Shown one piece after another: positions 15,865 to 24,286 of a DNA stretch of 36,651 bases. Under the pieces are notes generated by a model. That model made no database searches. It was given only the letters and a program-made list of their open reading frames with translations, and had not been told where the DNA came from. The translations under genes were made by a program, and so were the position numbers. This DNA comes from a virus: the IMG/VR virus record IMGVR_UViG_3300048672_000214, positions 1 through 36,651 of that record; one strand, 5' to 3'. Position 1 is the first letter of the stretch; every line of letters starts with the position of its first letter.

Positions 15865-16166
15865 CATGGCGGGACCTGCGAAAGATTGCGCTCGGTCGTC
15901 TTCACATGCCCGCCAGAGACTTCTATCTTCTTACATTGGCCGAGCTATTTGACGCTATCGATGGACACGCACAGGAGGAAGCACAAAAACGAGAGTGGTA
16001 TCTATTCGGAGTAAGGCGTCAGATATATTTTTCGTTGGCATTGGCCGGGGATAAGACCACAAAAGAAGAGGATATTATACCTCTTGAAATGGATGAAGAA
16101 ATAAGAGAGGCACGCAAAAAAATGCCGCTCACAACATTAAAAATAGATGGGGAAACTGACCAATAA
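15535..16166 (+). CDS. Tail assembly chaperone gpGT-like fusion (-1 frameshift)
   Basis: A -1 shift on A-AAA-AAG (15855-15861) continues the gpG frame as GTA ACA TGG CGG..., giving VTWRDLRKIALGRLHMPARDFYLLTLAELFDAI and running to 16166, about 210 residues in all. The added part starts with W-R-D-L-R-K-I-A, well before the first ATG at 15906, and is protein-like from the junction onward, so the second frame is not an independent gene. It carries the T domain that would recruit tube protein to the tape measure. It overlaps the tape measure start by 20 nt. Confidence 0.85.
15855..15861 (+). other. -1 ribosomal frameshift slippery heptamer
   Basis: A-AAA-AAG read in the gpG frame (GCA AAA AAG TAA), the classic dnaX-type heptamer, immediately before the gpG stop. 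After slippage the next codon is GTA at 15861-15863. Only this shift joins the two open frames. Confidence 0.85.
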
Positions 16167-17877
16167 CGATCTTACATTAAAAGTCGGTTTTGATATTGAC
16201 AAGTTCACCTCTGAACTTCAGAAGACCACAGGCGCTCTTAATAAATGGGGTGCAGGAATTACAAGTCAATTTACTAAGATTGGCGCTGGAATAGCGGCAG
16301 CATTTAGCGTTCAGGCTATTGCAGGATTTACAAAAGAAGTTATTAAAGTTACTTCTGAGTTTGAGAAGTTTGAGGCTATACTTACCAACACATTAGGAAG
16401 TAATGGAGCAGCAAAAAATAGCCTTTATGAAATTACACAACTTGCAGCCAAAACACCTTTTCAGATAGATGAAATAACGGCCGCTTATGTAAGATGGTCT
16501 AACATGGGGTTATCGCCAACCATGAAGAACATGAATCAGATTGGTGATGTTGCAAGTGCTTTAGGTGCCGGATTTGAACAGACTGCAGAAGCATTCAAAG
16601 ATTTAATGGTAGGCCAAACCAAGCGTATAGAGGAAGTAGGTATTTCAGCAACACAGGCGAACGGTAAAATTCAACTAAGTTTTAAGGGTGTTAATCTTGA
16701 AATTGAAAAAACAGCTTCAGGAGTACAAAAAGCATTAGAGGTATTTTCATCTTTGGGTGGCGTGCAAGGAACTTCCGCGGTTATTGCTGAAACTTTAGGA
16801 GGTAAGATTTCTAACCTGGAAGACAAGTGGACGATATTTTTAAAGACATTAGGAGAAGGAAATAATGGCGCTTTGGGTGGCGCTGTTTCTTTGCTTGATA
16901 AAGCATTAGCAATAGCAACTGATTTAGTAAAGACAACAGAGCAAACAAAAGGGGAAAACGTAATGGCTCAATCAGGAGCCGTCTTAGATAAATATAAAAC
17001 ACTAGATGAAAACGGAAGATTAGAATTAAGGAATAAGATTTACGCTAAAATGTTGCAATTACAGATGGATATTGCACATGCCGAAAAAAACGCGCATACA
17101 GCTTCTATTCCTAAATATAATCAAGACGTTGAGAGTCTTAAAATAGCGATAGCCTCTATCGAGCTAATCAGGTCCTACAATGTTGAATTATCAAAGCAAG
17201 CTAAAATAGAGGATAGTGTAGTTGAGAAAAAACAAAAGGCATTAAAGGTCGATAAAGATTGGGGTTGGAAATCTCTTGCTGGGTGGCAATCAACTCAAAA
17301 CCTACCATCAAAAATGGGTTCAGTTGCAAAACCAGAACTTTCAAATATTGGCGCATGGCTTACAGGAATGAGGGATGCCAGCAAAGCACTGGAAGAAAAG
17401 GCAGCGGCAGAAGATGCAGCAGCAACAGCAGCGCAAAATCATGCGGATATAATGGCCATCCAAACTCAGGCAATTGCTAATTTAGCAATGTCATTCGGTG
17501 AAGGTTTTGGTTATATGATGAGTGGCGCAGAAAGTTTTGCTGTTTCGATGCGTAAGATGGCAAACCAAGTAGTTAATGAATTGTTTAGAGTTGCTGAGAT
17601 GGCTATCGTAACTAAAAACGTTTTAGCTCTTGGACCTGGTGGATTGATCGCGGCAGCGGCTGGACTTGCTGCACTTCATGGGTTAGTTAGCGGGATACTT
17701 TCAAAAGGAGGCGGATCATCGGGCGGAGGCGCTAGCTATTCCAGTGGGCAACAATATTCAGGACGCGCAGCAGATCAGGGGCAAAGAGTTGAGGTGGTAT
17801 TCGCTGGTGATGCTGGTAAAGTACTCACCACTATTGTAGATAATCAAAGAAGAATTAACGGCAGAACTAAAGCATAA
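16147..17877 (+). CDS. Tape measure protein
   Basis: A 576-residue protein that sets tail length and may pass into the host envelope. The N terminus (LTLKVGFDIDKFTSELQKTTGALNKWGAGI) and SEFEKFEAILTNTLGSNGAAKNSLYEITQLAAKTPFQIDEITAAYVRWSNMG (about 76-122) match the TP901-type tape measure core. An AIATDLVKTTEQ helix region follows. A hydrophobic stretch near 490-520 (NVLALGPGGLIAAAAGLAALHGLVSGIL) is the likely membrane-active part, followed by a Gly/Ser-rich end. At roughly 0.15 nm per residue the tail would be about 85 nm. Confidence 0.92.
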   Translation: MGKLTNNDLTLKVGFDIDKFTSELQKTTGALNKWGAGITSQFTKIGAGIAAAFSVQAIAGFTKEVIKVTSEFEKFEAILTNTLGSNGAAKNSLYEITQLAAKTPFQIDEITAAYVRWSNMGLSPTMKNMNQIGDVASALGAGFEQTAEAFKDLMVGQTKRIEEVGISATQANGKIQLSFKGVNLEIEKTASGVQKALEVFSSLGGVQGTSAVIAETLGGKISNLEDKWTIFLKTLGEGNNGALGGAVSLLDKALAIATDLVKTTEQTKGENVMAQSGAVLDKYKTLDENGRLELRNKIYAKMLQLQMDIAHAEKNAHTASIPKYNQDVESLKIAIASIELIRSYNVELSKQAKIEDSVVEKKQKALKVDKDWGWKSLAGWQSTQNLPSKMGSVAKPELSNIGAWLTGMRDASKALEEKAAAEDAAATAAQNHADIMAIQTQAIANLAMSFGEGFGYMMSGAESFAVSMRKMANQVVNELFRVAEMAIVTKNVLALGPGGLIAAAAGLAALHGLVSGILSKGGGSSGGGASYSSGQQYSGRAADQGQRVEVVFAGDAGKVLTTIVDNQRRINGRTKA

Positions 17878-20800
17878 TGCCAACAGTAAGAGGAGGCGGA
17901 ACGCCAAGCGGAACAAGAGTAATAACTCCAGTAAGCGGTAACCTAACCACTACGGGAGGAACTGGATCATTTGAAACCGTGGCCTCTGGATGGGGGATAG
18001 GATTAACCGATCCGCATACAGTTTCCAGAAGCTCAACACAGAAAAAAGACGGAACTTACTCGGCTAAAGTTCAACCTGTAAGCACTTACTTTTTTGATCA
18101 GATTCTGAATGTTTCCGAGCATCCTATTTACAGTTACGGATATTTTAAAGCTACGTGTTGGATTTATATACCTTCGACTACTCCGTGGGTGACAGGTGGA
18201 AATCCTTTCTATTATCTCACCCGTTCAGGTGGAGGAACTAGCGTTATTGACGTTGGTGGAGTTTGGCAAAGCGCGGCCTTAGATACGTGGGTTCAACTTT
18301 CACTTTTATATCAGTCATCGGTGGACACTTCAGAGACTTGCACAGTTAGTTTATTTGTTCAGGATGCAGGAAGTGGTGGAGGTGGGGTAGGGGTTCCAGT
18401 GGCCGATGGCGGGGTTATCAATACGACTAACGGGATAATCTATGTCGATCAGGTTGAGGTTTATAAAGTTGATGTTCAATATGTGAATTATCAATTTGCT
18501 AACGTAATAACAGCAGCAAGCGGGCCAACTGCCAACGATGGAGTTATACAGATTAACGTTTCCCCGGCAGGAGCTTATCAATATTCGATTGATAATGGGG
18601 TAAGTTATTCAGGTAGTAATTCATTCAGCTCACTTTACCCAGGAGCTTATAATATCGTTGTGAATGATGGTGGAGGGAACTATCTAAGAACTTCTATAAC
18701 CGTAGGAGTGATTGGCGCGCGCTACACGATTCAAACAGCTTTAACAAATGAAGATCCGGAAGGTTCAGCAAATGGAACGATCACCCTAACAGTAGGACCA
18801 CAGTCAGACGGAAGCGCGGCAGTTGGTTCACCTTTTACCTACCAGATTATTTCAGTTTTTGGATCGACTACAAACGGAACGGGAATATTCACAGGGCTTG
18901 CAAAAGGACTTTATACGTGCTATATTTTTGACACTTACGGCAACTCAAACGCTGTTAATTTATACGTTGACTCAGTGGCCGCTCCGCCAAAGTGCGGAAT
19001 ACTTTTCGATCAGTCTAAAATTTTCATAACAGAAGCGAGTTCGATTGTAACGGCAGACGGAGCAATCCAAGTAAACTCTTACGATTCTATTGTAGGCGGT
19101 ACAGTATACTATAATCTGGGTGCTGACTTTACCGTTCCAAGTTCAAACACTACCGGAACTTTTACTGGATTACTTCCAGGAACTTACACGGTTTACGCTA
19201 GAACCACAGCGGCATGCGGTGCTAATCTTACGGTAGTTGTTGGATATGCGGAGACTTACGGGCCTTTGTATCGTTTAGACTTCGATCAAATTAGAGTTGA
19301 TTCATTCTATGATAAATCTGGATTTCAACCTTCATATGGGGCAAACAATCAATTCAGATTTGAGATTCAGCAACGCGATTACGCGGGCGCTGTTTCAATA
19401 ATTAAAGGTGATGGCGAAGATCCTATTCAGTATTCTTGGAGAGGTGAGGGAACAGAAAACCCATTCGATTTGAAGTTAGTTTCTTTGGATATTCAGGTAA
19501 ATTTACTTGCTGAAACTAATGAACAATTTTCGGAACTATTCACGCAAGACGAAACACTTTACAAAGGAGTTCTTTATATCTACAATGTTTACACGAGCGC
19601 TTATGAAATAATCGTGCAAGGTTTTGGAACTTCAATGCTGTTCGATCAACAGTACAGCACATCAACGAATTATCCGGTAGGGTTTAGGGTTACCGATAGA
19701 CTTGCTGATCTCTCAGGAATAACTTGGAGTGACTTTGACGGCAACGAACCAACAGGAAGGATATCAGTTTTAGCGGCTATCTTGTATTGCCTTTCAAAGA
19801 CTAACTTAAAAATGGATTTGAGGGACAAGGTAAATACATATGCGCCAGGAATGTCCATCACTTACTCGGACGGTTCACTTATTCAGAGATTCATAGATAC
19901 TAGGGTTTACCAAAACTCAGACGGAACTTTTAAAACATGCCGTGAGGTGTTGGACGGACTCCTTACAGGCCTTTCACTTTATCAGGCGGATGGGGTTTGG
20001 AATGTGGAAACAGTTAGCGAGAAATGCACCTCTAACACTCCTTACCAACAATACGACTATAAAGGAAACTTTGTAAGTAGTAATGTTGAACAGAACAAAA
20101 TGTTAATCAGGAGGGCCACAGCGCAAAGCCCTAAACTAACGTTTTCGGATTACTCGGTAACTAAGAAAGTAGCAGAGACTTACGGTAAAGTAAAGGTTAC
20201 TTACGATCTTGGAATTGAGGCAGAAAATAACCTTTTGACTTACGGAAAGTTTGAGGCTGTTGATCTTGTTAACGGGCAAATAAAAGGATGGGCGGTTGAC
20301 TTTGCGGATCCTATTGAATTGGTTTTAGAGAAGTCCCCAGCGCGCGAGATTTCAGATACTTGTCTATCAATTCGCTTTGATCCGTACACGGCTTCTGACC
20401 CCGTTACTCTTTCAGCTGATAACGTTGCAATGTTCGGAACGAACGGAACAAACTACCGTTTGAAACTTTCTTTTGATGTTTATACTCGTCCTGTTTACAC
20501 AAATACTTATATATTTCTTGACTATCGGTTGAGATTGGTTAGCAATACAGTGGGCGATGATTTCTATCTTCAGCATGCGCCAGATTTCAATTCTGGTTTA
20601 CCTGGGTTTCTAGCTGACACGTCTTCATTGATGACGGATGGATGGATTAGGTTATACATAGATCAGCACTTGCAATGGAAAACAGTTTCAATCGAAACGC
20701 TGGTTAATATCGTGGCAGTTGGTCAGGACTTGGACGGAATACTTCAGCTCGATTTAAGAATAGACGGGAATCCTATTGCTGATTGTGCTGATTTTGCTAC

Positions 20801-21608
20801 ACTTAGGGCGGTAGCATCCACAAACTACCATATTAGGAACATTGATAATAGACGAAGGGTAACTAGTGGAGGATTCACAAATTTCTATACTTTACAGCCC
20901 GGCACAGAAGCTGAGTCTTTGCCTGATGTTGTCCGTCCTACTGACTTTACAGATCACGTTTGGAAACTTGACAAGATAGTAGACTCAGACGGAGTTTTGG
21001 AACTTTGGGCACAACACGTTCTAATTGACAATGTGAAAGTCGAATACTTACCACAGGAAATCGATCCTATTACTTCGATCGTAAAAGAGGAAGTTATTAA
21101 CGAAAACATAAGCACTACTTTAGAAGTAAGTGTAAAACACGGGGATATTTATTACTCATCTAGTTTGATTCTCACCGATGAGATTGACCCGAACTATGAA
21201 AAGTTAATGCTTAATTACTATACCCTTGCAAATGGTTCGGCTACTTATGGGGGATGGTTTAGGCGTAACGTAATCGAGAGTAAATTCTATCATGAGCTGA
21301 TCTCGAAAATGGTAAGGAGTCAGTTTTCTATTCCACGGTGGAAACTAGTCGGATCATTTAGCAGCTTTGAACAATTGCCTAGCTATGCAAATATTTTCCA
21401 TGAATTAAGAAGCGGAAGGGTGTTTATGCCTTTGGCTTTGACGGTCCACCCACGGCAGGCAATGACGGAATTTGAGTTGAGGGAAAGCGTTAAGGGTGTA
21501 GTAATAGATGATGTCGGAACGCCTGACATTCCGCCTATTGAACCGGTAGATACACCTGAAAGTAATTTTCAGGAACACAGCGATCAACATTCTGACCAAC
21601 ATGATTAA
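17877..21608 (+). CDS. Large tail-tip protein with SprB-like repeats and hub-like region
   Basis: A 1243-residue protein. Residues about 15-200 look like a beta-sandwich carbohydrate-binding module (DGTYSAKVQPVSTYFFDQIL, GYFKATCWIYIP, DTWVQLSLLYQSS, GIIYVDQVEVYKV). Three SprB-like repeats follow (about 208-276, 287-364, 383-457), each 'a.dG.I.v.v......y.Y.i......s..f.gL.pGtY.v.v.D..G'. From about 460 on, a hub-like part begins (LYRLDFDQIRVDSFYDKSG; YKGVLYIYNVYTSAYEIIVQGFGTSMLF; FRVTDRLADLSGITWSDFDG), followed by further beta domains. It lies directly after the tape measure, so it probably combines distal-tail, hub and adhesin functions. It starts at an ATG that shares a base with the previous stop. 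Confidence 0.78.
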   Translation: MPTVRGGGTPSGTRVITPVSGNLTTTGGTGSFETVASGWGIGLTDPHTVSRSSTQKKDGTYSAKVQPVSTYFFDQILNVSEHPIYSYGYFKATCWIYIPSTTPWVTGGNPFYYLTRSGGGTSVIDVGGVWQSAALDTWVQLSLLYQSSVDTSETCTVSLFVQDAGSGGGGVGVPVADGGVINTTNGIIYVDQVEVYKVDVQYVNYQFANVITAASGPTANDGVIQINVSPAGAYQYSIDNGVSYSGSNSFSSLYPGAYNIVVNDGGGNYLRTSITVGVIGARYTIQTALTNEDPEGSANGTITLTVGPQSDGSAAVGSPFTYQIISVFGSTTNGTGIFTGLAKGLYTCYIFDTYGNSNAVNLYVDSVAAPPKCGILFDQSKIFITEASSIVTADGAIQVNSYDSIVGGTVYYNLGADFTVPSSNTTGTFTGLLPGTYTVYARTTAACGANLTVVVGYAETYGPLYRLDFDQIRVDSFYDKSGFQPSYGANNQFRFEIQQRDYAGAVSIIKGDGEDPIQYSWRGEGTENPFDLKLVSLDIQVNLLAETNEQFSELFTQDETLYKGVLYIYNVYTSAYEIIVQGFGTSMLFDQQYSTSTNYPVGFRVTDRLADLSGITWSDFDGNEPTGRISVLAAILYCLSKTNLKMDLRDKVNTYAPGMSITYSDGSLIQRFIDTRVYQNSDGTFKTCREVLDGLLTGLSLYQADGVWNVETVSEKCTSNTPYQQYDYKGNFVSSNVEQNKMLIRRATAQSPKLTFSDYSVTKKVAETYGKVKVTYDLGIEAENNLLTYGKFEAVDLVNGQIKGWAVDFADPIELVLEKSPAREISDTCLSIRFDPYTASDPVTLSADNVAMFGTNGTNYRLKLSFDVYTRPVYTNTYIFLDYRLRLVSNTVGDDFYLQHAPDFNSGLPGFLADTSSLMTDGWIRLYIDQHLQWKTVSIETLVNIVAVGQDLDGILQLDLRIDGNPIADCADFATLRAVASTNYHIRNIDNRRRVTSGGFTNFYTLQPGTEAESLPDVVRPTDFTDHVWKLDKIVDSDGVLELWAQHVLIDNVKVEYLPQEIDPITSIVKEEVINENISTTLEVSVKHGDIYYSSSLILTDEIDPNYEKLMLNYYTLANGSATYGGWFRRNVIESKFYHELISKMVRSQFSIPRWKLVGSFSSFEQLPSYANIFHELRSGRVFMPLALTVHPRQAMTEFELRESVKGVVIDDVGTPDIPPIEPVDTPESNFQEHSDQHSDQHD

Positions 21609-21616
21609 AAAATAAT

Positions 21617-21624
21617 TATATTTG
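21617..21624 (+). promoter_or_regulatory. Candidate -7 box before the fibre gene
   Basis: TATATTTG is an exact match to the Bacteroidota -7 consensus TAnnTTTG, in the short gap after the large tail gene. No TTG is found 19-21 nt upstream, and the start codon follows within 12 nt, so support is only partial. Confidence 0.3.
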
Positions 21625-21635
21625 TTATATAGATT

Positions 21636-22247
21636 ATGAGCCAATTAAGCAAAGCAAATTTCTGGACAGCTATACAAGCTCTTTATAGCGATGCATTAGC
21701 AAGCAAAGCCACAACAAGAGCTAATCACAGGACTGCGCATGAAGATGTCAAGGATAGTGCAATGTTCATAGATGACAACTTCATCGATGAGGACGACATG
21801 GCAAGTGATAGCGCAACAAAGGCGCCAAGCCAGCAAAGCGTAAAAGCATTCGTAAATTCTCAAGTAGTCCCAGAATACTATGTTGCATCTGTTTTTAATA
21901 CTACCGCTTGGTCTGGTGGAAATAATTCAATTTATGGATCGTATTATTTAGGCTTAATTAGCAACAATAAAACATTTCAAGTTGAATTGACAATTGAACT
22001 TATACAAGATTCAGCTACAGCAGGAGCAACTGGAGTATCATCAAAAATAATATCATCATTTAGAAAAAATAACTCTGGTACAATAGTTCAGATTGGCTCT
22101 ACAACAGCATTATTTACTCACAATGATACTGGTGAAACAATTTCAGCCAATACTTTAACTTATTCCACTAATATACAGTGGACGTTCACTATAACGGGCT
22201 CTAAAACGTATACCGCTAAAACTTATACTAAGGTTACTTTATTTTAA
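21636..22247 (+). CDS. Tail fibre-like protein
   Basis: A 203-residue protein. The N-terminal part is helical (ANFWTAIQALYSDALASKATTRANHRTAHEDVKDS) and is followed by DEDDMASDSATKAPSQQSVKAFVNSQVV (about 51-78). The phrase 'D-M-x-S-D-S-A-x-x-x-P-S-Q-Q-S-V-K-A-(Y/F)-V' is a recurring connector in phage fibre and tailspike proteins, where the chain trimerises. The rest is a Ser/Thr/Asn-rich beta domain (VELTIELIQDSATAGATG, TYSTNIQWTFTITGSKTY) likely to contact the host. Confidence 0.75.
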   Translation: MSQLSKANFWTAIQALYSDALASKATTRANHRTAHEDVKDSAMFIDDNFIDEDDMASDSATKAPSQQSVKAFVNSQVVPEYYVASVFNTTAWSGGNNSIYGSYYLGLISNNKTFQVELTIELIQDSATAGATGVSSKIISSFRKNNSGTIVQIGSTTALFTHNDTGETISANTLTYSTNIQWTFTITGSKTYTAKTYTKVTLF

Positions 22248-22276
22248 AACTATGAGCGTAACACTTTCAAAAAACT

Positions 22277-22480
22277 ATGGCAAAGAAAAATAAAGCAAAA
22301 AAATGCAAGTGTAAAGACGGCAAGAAATGCCCTAAGTGTTTTCATTTTGGAAGCTACTATTTTGCTGGACACGCTACCAAAAAACAGTTAAAGATGTTCT
22401 GTGATATGATGGCAGAAGGAATGAACGTTTATCATTTATCTGGCAAGCCTGGCGGCTGCCCTCCTGGAGGATGTCACTAA
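22277..22480 (+). CDS. Small Cys/Lys-rich protein, likely metal-binding
   Basis: A 67-residue protein. The N terminus is CKCKDGKKCPKC with four Cys close together after a Lys run, and the C terminus is GGCPPGGCH with two Cys and a His. The spacing (CxC...CxxC) suggests a zinc or other metal site. No family is recognised. It lies between fibre and lysis genes and overlaps the next gene by 10 nt. Confidence 0.55.
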   Translation: MAKKNKAKKCKCKDGKKCPKCFHFGSYYFAGHATKKQLKMFCDMMAEGMNVYHLSGKPGGCPPGGCH

Positions 22481-22875
22481 GAGCGTTAATTCAGTTCTTA
22501 GTTATATTGTCTGGGGTAGCCTTCGAGATGGTGAGAACGGGTCAGGGTTTAGTTACTCCGTTTGTTTTGCATTCTCAGGAGGAGTGGTTTAGGTCTTATG
22601 TTTATTATTTTATTGAACACATCAAATTTATTACTATCTGTTTGATGATGTGGATGGGAGCGAGAGCGGACGATTTTAAAACGGATAGTGTTTTTGTGAT
22701 GTTGGCAGTGGCTGATTTTATTGATTACATTTTATACGGTAATAACGTTTGGATTTCGATTACAGTGATACCGCACGAAAATGGATTTGGTTTAATACTT
22801 CCTATATCTATGAACGTGTTTAGTTTGATCCTTTTCGGACTTTTCGCGCATAGAGAATGGAAAATGAATGGTTAG
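22471..22875 (+). CDS. Multi-span membrane protein of the lysis region
   Basis: A 134-residue protein with about four hydrophobic helices: ALIQFLVILSGVAFEM (about 5-20), YVYYFIEHIKFITICLMMWMGA (about 43-64), SVFVMLAVADFIDYILYG (about 72-89) and GLILPISMNVFSLILFGLFA (about 106-125). It has a short charged C terminus. Its place before two single-span proteins, DUF5675 and a GTA-type holin suggests a holin or antiholin partner, but no family is recognised. It overlaps both neighbours. Confidence 0.6.
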   Translation: MSLRALIQFLVILSGVAFEMVRTGQGLVTPFVLHSQEEWFRSYVYYFIEHIKFITICLMMWMGARADDFKTDSVFVMLAVADFIDYILYGNNVWISITVIPHENGFGLILPISMNVFSLILFGLFAHREWKMNG

Positions 22876-23027
22876 CATGTTTAATAACAGTTTGTATTTT
22901 TATAGTAATGATAGCTTTAACTTATGTCACTAAAAAACAACGTGAACGAATCAGGCAAATAGAAGGGGAGCGTGAAGAGTTTAAAGGATTGATTGTAGTT
23001 TTAAAAAACTTAATTAAATGGAAATAA
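22857..23027 (+). CDS. Small single-span membrane protein (spanin/holin candidate)
   Basis: A 56-residue ORF with an N-out-type helix ENEWLACLITVCIFIVMIALTYV (residues 2-24), then a charged helix (KKQRERIRQIEGEREEFKG) and a short hydrophobic end. This layout fits an inner-membrane spanin or a small holin. It overlaps the upstream gene by 19 nt and the next by 10 nt, so it belongs to the lysis operon. Confidence 0.55.
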   Translation: MENEWLACLITVCIFIVMIALTYVTKKQRERIRQIEGEREEFKGLIVVLKNLIKWK

Positions 23028-23332
23028 CAGTTACCCAAATACTAATAGGAATTGTAATAACTCTTTTTGCCGCGTGGGTTATTTGGGTTAGTGACTCAGC
23101 CGTTGAGAATAGGAACAGTATAACAGCATTAAAAGAATCAGACAAGGCGGTAATTCATGATCTATCACAGATCACCGATCAGATTACTACAATGGGCGAT
23201 AAATTGACAAGTGAGTTTAAGGAATTTAAAATAGAAGTCAGGGGAGACATTACACAAATGAGTAACGTTTTGAACTTGTTTACCAAAACAGAGACGGACG
23301 TTCTGAAGGAAATTTTAAAGGAAAGGAAATGA
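23018..23332 (+). CDS. Membrane-anchored coiled-coil protein of the lysis region
   Basis: A 104-residue protein with an N-terminal helix (VTQILIGIVITLFAAWVIWVS, about 4-24), then a long coiled coil (SITALKESDKAVIHDLSQITDQITTMGDKLTSEFKEFKIEVRGDITQMSNVL). Anchored rods of this sort act as i-spanins or as XhlA-like holin partners, though XhlA carries its helix at the other end. It overlaps DUF5675 by ATGA. Confidence 0.6.
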   Translation: MEITVTQILIGIVITLFAAWVIWVSDSAVENRNSITALKESDKAVIHDLSQITDQITTMGDKLTSEFKEFKIEVRGDITQMSNVLNLFTKTETDVLKEILKERK

Positions 23333-23781
23333 AGTTTATCCTACAAAGATTATTTGACAACGGCCACTACACTTTGGGATTCTGTGAGAACGAGGAAAAA
23401 ACATTCCATTCGTTCAGTTGTGAGGATACTTTTAGGGCGGTCAAAGTAAAAGGTGAGACACGCATTCCGGCAGGGTTCTATGAGTTGAAGATCAATAAAG
23501 CAGATACACCACTAACTATAAAACATCGGGCAGCTTACGGTGAATGGTTTAAATACCATATCGAAGTGACAGGAATAGCAAACTTTCAAGGCGTTTATGT
23601 TCACGCTGGAAATGACGAAAGTCATACGGAGGGATGCCTTTTGTTAGGTTACGCTTACGATCTTACACTTAGTGAGAAAGTACAAGGTAAAAGCATTTTA
23701 GCGATCAAAGACTTTTATGCTATTGCCTACCCATTACTGGAATCAGGAAGTAAAGTATTTATTGAAATAAAAGATAATTAA
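23329..23781 (+). CDS. DUF5675 protein, candidate cell-wall lytic enzyme
   Basis: A 150-residue protein. SCEDTFRAVKVKGETRIPAGFYELKINK (about 29-56) and GVYVHAGNDESHTEGCLLLGYAY (about 88-110) are the marks of DUF5675. The H-x-G-N...T-x-G-C pair resembles the HxG and S-x-G-C motifs of L,D-transpeptidase (YkuD)-type folds, with H92 and C103 as possible catalytic residues. It sits between single-span membrane proteins and a holin. No other endolysin is visible, so it is the best candidate for the muralytic enzyme. Activity is an inference. Confidence 0.7.
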   Translation: MKFILQRLFDNGHYTLGFCENEEKTFHSFSCEDTFRAVKVKGETRIPAGFYELKINKADTPLTIKHRAAYGEWFKYHIEVTGIANFQGVYVHAGNDESHTEGCLLLGYAYDLTLSEKVQGKSILAIKDFYAIAYPLLESGSKVFIEIKDN

Positions 23782-23782
23782 C

Positions 23783-24280
23783 ATGGGCTTAAACCTTAAA
23801 TCAATATTTAGTGCTGGAGCTGAGAAATTAGCCAGTGCCGTTGGCGATGCTTTTGATAAGAACTTCACTAACAAGGAAGAAAAGGAAGCGGCTAAACTTG
23901 CAATGATTCAGGAGATCAATAGAAACTTTGAAACGCTTTCAGCTCAAGCAAATGATTTAGAAAAGGCTTATATAGCAGACGTTCAGGACGCAAGAAATGC
24001 GAATGTAAAGATTCAGGAAAGCGATAAGGCTTCATGGTTAGCTAAAAACATAGCTTACCTTTTGGATATTTGGATGGGCTTAATCTGGGGGTTATTTACT
24101 ATGTATGTCTTATCCCTATGGGCTAAGATTTCAAATAGTGCAAATGTTGATTTTACCGGAATATTATCTTTATACACCACTGTAACAGCAGTATTTATGA
24201 TTACAGTAAATTTTCACAGAGGTACAAGTCAAGGATCACACGATAAGCAGAAATTAATTGATAGGCTACAAAGACATTAA
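23783..24280 (+). CDS. Holin of the GTA_holin_3TM type
   Basis: A 165-residue protein. An N-terminal soluble part (FDKNFTNKEEKEAAKLAMIQEINRNFETLSAQANDLEKAYIADVQDARNANVKIQES) leads into two or three membrane helices (IAYLLDIWMGLIWGLFTMYVLSLWA, about 89-113; GILSLYTTVTAVFMITVNF, about 125-143). The end HRGTSQGSHDKQKLIDRL matches the 'f.GsS.GSkdK' signature of this holin family. It would open the inner membrane for the lytic enzyme at the end of infection. Confidence 0.82.
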   Translation: MGLNLKSIFSAGAEKLASAVGDAFDKNFTNKEEKEAAKLAMIQEINRNFETLSAQANDLEKAYIADVQDARNANVKIQESDKASWLAKNIAYLLDIWMGLIWGLFTMYVLSLWAKISNSANVDFTGILSLYTTVTAVFMITVNFHRGTSQGSHDKQKLIDRLQRH

Positions 24281-24286
24281 GAAATT

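Noticed and set aside
15441-15905. 154-codon minus-strand ORF opposite the tail chaperone
   Set aside because: It is Ser/Pro/Phe-rich and overlaps genes with clear families on the plus strand, including the frameshift site; it is a shadow frame.
15906-16166. Independent gene for the gpT part with ATG at 15906
   Set aside because: The frame is protein-like upstream of that ATG back to the slippery site, so it is better explained as the frameshifted extension of gpG.
22252-22293. 13-codon ORF before the Cys-rich gene
   Set aside because: It is too short, has no clear link to the next gene, and shows no leader-peptide features.
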